A stretch of 64,000 nt of DNA, taken from assembly GCA_027579435.1 (NCBI GenBank), contig JANBPK010000775.1, forward strand, positions 1 through 64,000, read 5' to 3'. Of the stretch, positions 59,550-64,000 are shown piece after piece. The DNA is from Candolleomyces eurysporus. Its lineage: Eukaryota; Basidiomycota; Agaricomycetes; Agaricales; Psathyrellaceae. Made by a program: the position numbers and the translations under genes. How positions within the stretch are numbered: the stretch's first letter is position 1; each line of letters begins with the position of its first letter. A model generated the notes under the pieces. It was not told where the DNA came from, searched no databases, and saw nothing but the letters and a program-made list of their open reading frames with translations.

Positions 59550-61942
59550 ATGCCTCCACAGTCCACCTACTTTAATGGTGCAAGCCATTTTCAAATCGAT
59601 CATCAAACAATCAACTCTGCCGCTGGAAATCAGTATTTCTTGAGCGGTGGGCAGGGTAAATGAACAAATCTAAGTTCTTTTTATGTTTTGCTTGCTAACG
59701 GAGACCTCTCAGATCTCAGTCTTCGACTTAACCCGATCCTCGATGCATCGCACACTCGAAATCGGAACACCTCGCCCCCCGACTCGGAGTGTTTCCCTGG
59801 AACCAGGGAGGCAGTCATAACAGAGATCACCACTTGGGCCGACGCAGCGATGGATTCAACATGGTCCCCAGAGACAGGGAATAAGGAGACCCTTTCGGAT
59901 TCGGAGGATGGTACGGACTCGGCCTCTTCGGATGGCAGCGACAACATGGTGGTAGATCGCGCAACGCCCCATATCTATTGGCTTCACGGCTTCGCAGGCT
60001 GTGGAAAATCGGCAATTTCGCTAAAGGTAGCCCAGATCTATTCGGGGTCTGGCCGTCTCCTTGCCAGCTACTTCTTTTTCCGCGGGGCGGGCGATCGGAG
60101 CACGATGCGCAGGTTTGCAGTAACTCTCGCCAGTCAACTTGCCGCTGCACTGCCTGCTACAGCTCCATTGATCGAAGCTGCTGTAAAGGCAGAGCCGGGG
60201 CTGCTCACCAGCCATGTGTCCTTGGCTACCCAGCTGGATCGCTTGATCCTCTCCCCGTTTCAGAGTGTTATTAACGAAGGCGTTCCCGAGGAGACCCTCG
60301 CCAAGGGACCCTTCCTCATCGTGATCGACGGTCTCGATGAGTGCGAGGACAAGCGAGGGGTGGAGGAATTCATCGATCACCTTCTCAGCTTCTTCGAAGA
60401 ACACCCCACCATCCCGCTCCGAGTCTTCATCGCCAGTCGAGTCGAACAACATATTCGTGCTTGCCTTGAGACCGAGGGAGTTGTCTTGGGCAATCTCGAC
60501 AGTCACTCGGCCGAGAATGACGTCGAGAAATTTCTACAAGCATCGTTTCGAACCGCGGCAAAAAAGGATCGCGTTATTCGAGCATTCGTTCGAGCGCGCG
60601 GCGCGTGGCCAACAAAATCAGACATGGACAAGTTGATCGAGCACATCGGTGGATCCTTCGTTCTGGCATCGACCATATTCAAGTACATTGTCCAACCAGC
60701 CACCGAAGAAGATCCCACGACACCTATGGACCGCCTCCCGCGCACCCTGGAGATGAACGGCCTTGATGGCCTGTACACCCAAACGCTCGCCCGTTCGCAA
60801 AATCTCCCCCACTTCTGCAACATTATCTCCACCATTGCGCTGCTCTGGGAACCGCTCCCGATTGTCGGAATATCAGACCTCCTTGGCATCGATACTTTCG
60901 AAGTCGTCCGTGTCCTGTTGAACCTGCAAGCAGTTATTCATGTCCCAGGGACCGACGAAGAAGGCAAGGTGACGCTATGCCATACGTCCCTTCGCGACTT
61001 CCTCACTACCGAAAGCCGATCAGGATCTTTCTTTGTCCCACCCTCATTTCATCTCCGCCTGTCCTTCTATTGCTTCTCCTTCATATTTGAAAAGAGTAGT
61101 CGGCGAGCCTATAACTACGCCCTGTGGCGCATTGACGACCATTGGCGATCATTCGCTGAATCAGAAGACTGCGACTTCATCAATGAGATTGAGCGGTTCA
61201 AGACTTTCCGACCTCTGCTTATCAACAGACTGCAATATCACTCCTTCCTCTGCAGTGTGTTCTTCTACACCATCTTCTTTAAGAAATCACCCTTCGACAA
61301 CTTGTATCTGCTCACCGAGTGTACCAACCACTTGGCGCTGGCAGCGGAATGTTCTGACCCCCGCATTCGACCCTGGTTGGAAAAACAATTAGTTTATCTT
61401 ATGGTAGATTGGCATAGCCCTGCCATTGAGTTCACCGAACACACATACGAAACAATACGGCATGACCTGCAACGCGCATCAGTCGCTCTTCATACTAATG
61501 TATGTTTCTCGGATTTCATTCTTCCTCGGACGGTTTGAACAACTGACAGCACTTTCGTAGTTCTCCGAAACTCTAGAACACCAGACTACTAGCTCCGGAG
61601 CAGAAAGGAACCATGTTATTGATCCTGTGCGTGCACTCAACCCAGAGGTCTAGGTTTCCTATTGTAATAATTTTTGCACTCAGGACCGCTTGTCAGGCAT
61701 TGCTATCTTCAAAGTACGTCAGTTCTTGGACCTTTGAGTTATGAAAGTCGTTCAATAGTCCTCAATAGGTGCTAAAATGGATAGTTGCTCGTGCTCATTT
61801 CAAGTGGGAAGAAGCGAAGATGATGCCGCGCTCTCCCCTGAAGCTTTTCATAGTCAAAGGGATAGGGGAGTCTGTATGGCACTGGGAGAGGAATTTCAGT
61901 TTTGACCAAGTGTCGGTCGATGAGGACTGCGATCAGGAATAA
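59550..61942 (+). CDS. NACHT NTPase, copy 4 (NLR-like), 5 exons, intact
   Basis: The best-preserved copy, 720 residues. Exons 59550-59655, 59713-61499, 61561-61626, 61684-61713, 61769-61942; all introns GT-AG, intron 1 with branch site GCTAACG. Exon 1 is MPPQSTYFNGASHFQIDHQT-INSAAGNQYFLSGGQ. After the splice come LSLRLNPILDASHTRNR and ECFPGTREAVITEI, then a Ser/acid-rich linker (KETLSDSEDGTDSASSDGSD). Walker A GFAGCGKS is at residues 128-135 and Walker B FLIVIDGLDECE at 236-247, followed by LRVFIASRVEQHIR and, in the winged-helix region, CHTSLRDFLTTESRSGSFF. The C-terminal micro-exon encodes DRLSGIAIFK and the last exon VLKWIVARAHFKWEEAK. As a STAND ATPase it probably acts as a ligand-triggered oligomeric switch; the effector could be the N-terminal motif or a partner protein. 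Confidence 0.93.
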
Positions 61943-62517
61943 TTTTTGTGAACTGGTGCGTCCTTCACTTTTACTCAAACTCCGCGGCAAGGTGATTATT
62001 CAATTGCCAAAGCCCGACTATGCCTCCTTGATTCATTCTTCACCATCACAGGCACGTCAAAATGCTGAGACGCTCATACCCTGCTTCAGCATCGAATTCA
62101 TATTCGCACTCCAGCAGAGTGACTAGCTGTCACCGAAACGACCGTTCTAATTCATCCAAATCCCTTTGCGAGATTGCCCCTTCTACGAATCCATCATAAC
62201 GTGGGGTGCTCCAAGTCGAAGCTGTACCTGAAATTGAGGATAGGCATAGAGGGTAGCCATGGAAGGGAAGAGGGCTCGATGACGTATGATCGGACCAGGC
62301 GAAAGAAAGGACATTATGATGTACCCAAAATGCGCCCAATCCCGTATCCCTTCTCATCTTGCAACGCGCATTTTTGCCCTCCGTGAAACTCGGGCTATGT
62401 ACCAAAGATATTTTCCTCAAACAGGATTGCGAGACGTCACAGAGGTATAGCGCAGGAGGTGGGTAAGGCTACCAGTCTAGAACATCTAAGTTTTCTCGAG
62501 GGTCGCAGTTTGTTTGG
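61943..62517 (-). other. Downstream DNA, possible 3' exon of a minus-strand gene
   Basis: A minus-strand stretch ending at a stop near 62130 encodes TPRYDGFVEGAISQRDLDEL, which is protein-like and could be the last exon of the gene seen at 62518-62955. Splice sites are not clear. Nothing else was recognised. Confidence 0.3.
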
Positions 62518-62955
62518 TCATGGTAAAGCCTCCACGGTGGACCTTGTCAACAGTAATGCAACTGGCCACTCCACAATCACTCTATCGAACAAACCCACCC
62601 CTGAATGGTTTTCCCCACCAATAGGATCCACCTTCGCCGACTCCAACAGTTCCTGCCGAGCTCCCTCTCTCAAATCCTTCCAAGACCTCGTTACAATATC
62701 TCCACCTCCTACAAAGACTGGATCTAAAGTTGCTGTCAAGTTTTCACTGCCAGATTGCTTTTTTAATGAGTCATTGAGGGGTTTTATATCGGCCAGATCT
62801 CGTTCTAGGAATCGTGTGTCGTTCAGCCTTTGTAAATCCTCAGGCAATTTCTCGTGGTACGAATGCAATGCGCTCGTGGTGTGTACGTATCCGAGAATGT
62901 CGATCCTGTGCGCATCAGGAAAAGGGTATGAGCGTTGGATGCTGGACTGTTTCAT
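62518..62955 (-). CDS. Hypothetical protein on the minus strand
   Basis: A 145-codon frame from ATG 62955: HRIDILGYVHTTSALHSYHE, LPEDLQRLNDTRFLERDLAD, LKKQSGSENLTATLDPVFVG and SWKDLREGARQELLESAKV. The charge-balanced composition favours this strand over the longer plus frame 62459-63268, which is Ser/Pro/Leu-rich and reads into repeat DNA. Its start coincides with the edge of the 62952 repeat, so the gene may be truncated at its 5' end by the repeat junction. Not recognised. Confidence 0.4.
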   Translation of the reverse strand: MKQSSIQRSYPFPDAHRIDILGYVHTTSALHSYHEKLPEDLQRLNDTRFLERDLADIKPLNDSLKKQSGSENLTATLDPVFVGGGDIVTRSWKDLREGARQELLESAKVDPIGGENHSGVGLFDRVIVEWPVALLLTRSTVEALP

Positions 62956-64000
62956 CGCTCTCGCACTCGTTGCACATCCGCTGATCCAGCTATGGCCGTC
63001 ATTTGAAATTCCCCTTTGCCCGCATTTACGTCAAGGTTTCCAATTGATTGCAATAACTCGAAATCTCACTAGATTGTTCCCAGGACCGCGATTGCACTTG
63101 ATACTGCTTCAAGGTGTCAATCATATTTCGACATATCATTCCGGACCGGCATTCCAAAATCTCCAGCTGAGTGACCAACCTTCTCCGAAATTTCGCCAAA
63201 AGCCTCCAGCAATGTATCCGCCTTCGAACCCCTCTCCCTTATTGATTATCCTACTGACGGGCGACTGAAGCTGAAGCTGAACTTAGGATCGGGGAGTCCG
63301 CGAGATGACAGGATAGCAGAAACATTCGGACACAGAACGTACACTTCCAATCCCGTATCTTCCTTGCATGTTTGCCTCCTATTTCTGTCAAACCTATGAC
63401 AAACTTGAATGCCTTTCATCCAAAAGTACGTTCAGGTAATGAGTAGAAGAAATATTGCTGGTGGTTGTCGGAAAATCAACCGACGATGAGCTTGCGAGAC
63501 TCGCTTGGTTCTCTAATCGAGCGAGCACGAAATGCGTACACGACATGTTTCCAGGGGAGGCCGTAAGACTTATCCTGGTATGCTTTCGTGGCGGGTTTCG
63601 TAGCGCATCACTAATCCTCAACGGTGCAAAAGCATAACATCTTCGCCGCCAGTGTGCATCCACCTCAGGAAGTTGAAACTGAAAGCATCGTCTGAGGCGT
63701 CTCAGGGACATAAGCATAATATGGAAGCTTTGCATATAGTCTGCAAGGGTTAGAAACGTGACGAAAGTGATGTCAGATAAGACCTACGGCGCACAGGGAA
63801 AGGGTTGGGTAGCACCTAGTAAAGCGTCAGACTCGCATTGAGGATGTAAGAAACTCGCAAGTCAGAGCCTCGTGAAGCACATCACAGCTCAAGGTTTAGG
63901 TGCGGAATATAGTTTATTCCTGTGCGATATCCAGCATCATTATTTCTATATACGCTCTCCCCGTCCAGGACCGGTCCAGAATTGAACAGACTGCGGAGAA
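62952..64000. repeat. Direct repeat, copy 2 (partner 55596-56660), runs off the window
   Basis: Near-collinear with 55596-56660 from CATCGCTCTCGCACTCGT onward to the last base. It lies about 1 kb downstream of NACHT copy 4, whereas its partner overlaps the 3' end of NACHT copy 3. Confidence 0.9.
63816..64000 (-). pseudogene. Second copy of the 56468 hypothetical gene, with a stop, partial
   Basis: The frame LRSLFNSGPVLDGESVYRNN then HLNLEL is followed by TGA (63882-63884) where the other copy has GGA; the remaining codons up to TAG 63816-63818 still match. The 5' part is beyond the window. Confidence 0.5.

Noticed and set aside
62459..63268. 269-codon plus-strand open frame
   Set aside because: Low-complexity Ser/Pro/Leu composition, runs from unique DNA into the 62952 repeat and lies antisense to a better minus-strand frame.

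Overview
The window is from a filamentous basidiomycete fungus, most likely an agaricomycete. Evidence: short (about 50 nt) GT-AG introns with CTAAC/CTAAT-type branch sites, spliceosomal U2 snRNA, F-box and NACHT (STAND/NLR-like) families of agaricomycete type, a mitochondrial dicarboxylate carrier and a very large BEACH protein. Single N characters are scattered through it and are dense at 18.8-23 kb. Several sit beside homopolymers and behave as spurious extra bases.

Layout. 1.08-4.41 kb: a NACHT-WD40 STAND gene whose 3' half lies in a strongly CpG-depleted block (about 2.7-7.7 kb). That block also holds a possible DNA-transposon relic and a CpG-decayed fragment of a second NACHT family. 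8.87-10.2 kb: an F-box-type gene with a frame break. 11.6-13.3 kb: a DIC1-type mitochondrial carrier. 13.6-14.4 kb: an EthD-like (dimeric alpha-beta barrel) protein. 14.7-22.8 kb: a BEACH/WD40 protein, convergent with a short-chain dehydrogenase/reductase (22.9-23.8 kb). 24.6-24.8 kb: a U2 snRNA gene on the minus strand with a TATA box. Everything up to here, apart from the CpG-poor block, is ordinary single-copy fungal chromosome.

From 26.7 kb to the end the DNA is a duplicated, rearranged accessory region. It carries four paralogous plus-strand NACHT genes (26.7-29.0, 43.7-46.2, 53.2-55.6 and 59.6-61.9 kb). All share one architecture: a short first exon with a GAxHFxID..xIN...GN-type motif, a NACHT core, then three small 3' exons including a conserved 30-nt micro-exon. 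Copies 3 and 4 are tandem repeats of a unit of about 6.3 kb. Copy 2 has an in-frame stop. Between copies 1 and 2 lie two direct copies of a block encoding a small acidic protein (29.6 and 35.0 kb).

The most notable structure is a large inverted repeat (38.3-41.0 kb plus, mirrored at 41.5-49.9 kb minus). Each arm carries an unrecognised multi-exon all-helical gene with a hydrophobic segment, followed by a decayed copy of the clathrin adaptor AP-1 mu gene. In the minus arm the AP-1 mu copy is split in two by about 5.5 kb containing the whole NACHT copy 2 unit, with CACC on both sides. The locus reads as a rapidly evolving NLR cluster interleaved with possible membrane-active partner genes, as expected of fungal innate-immunity or allorecognition loci; that role is inference.
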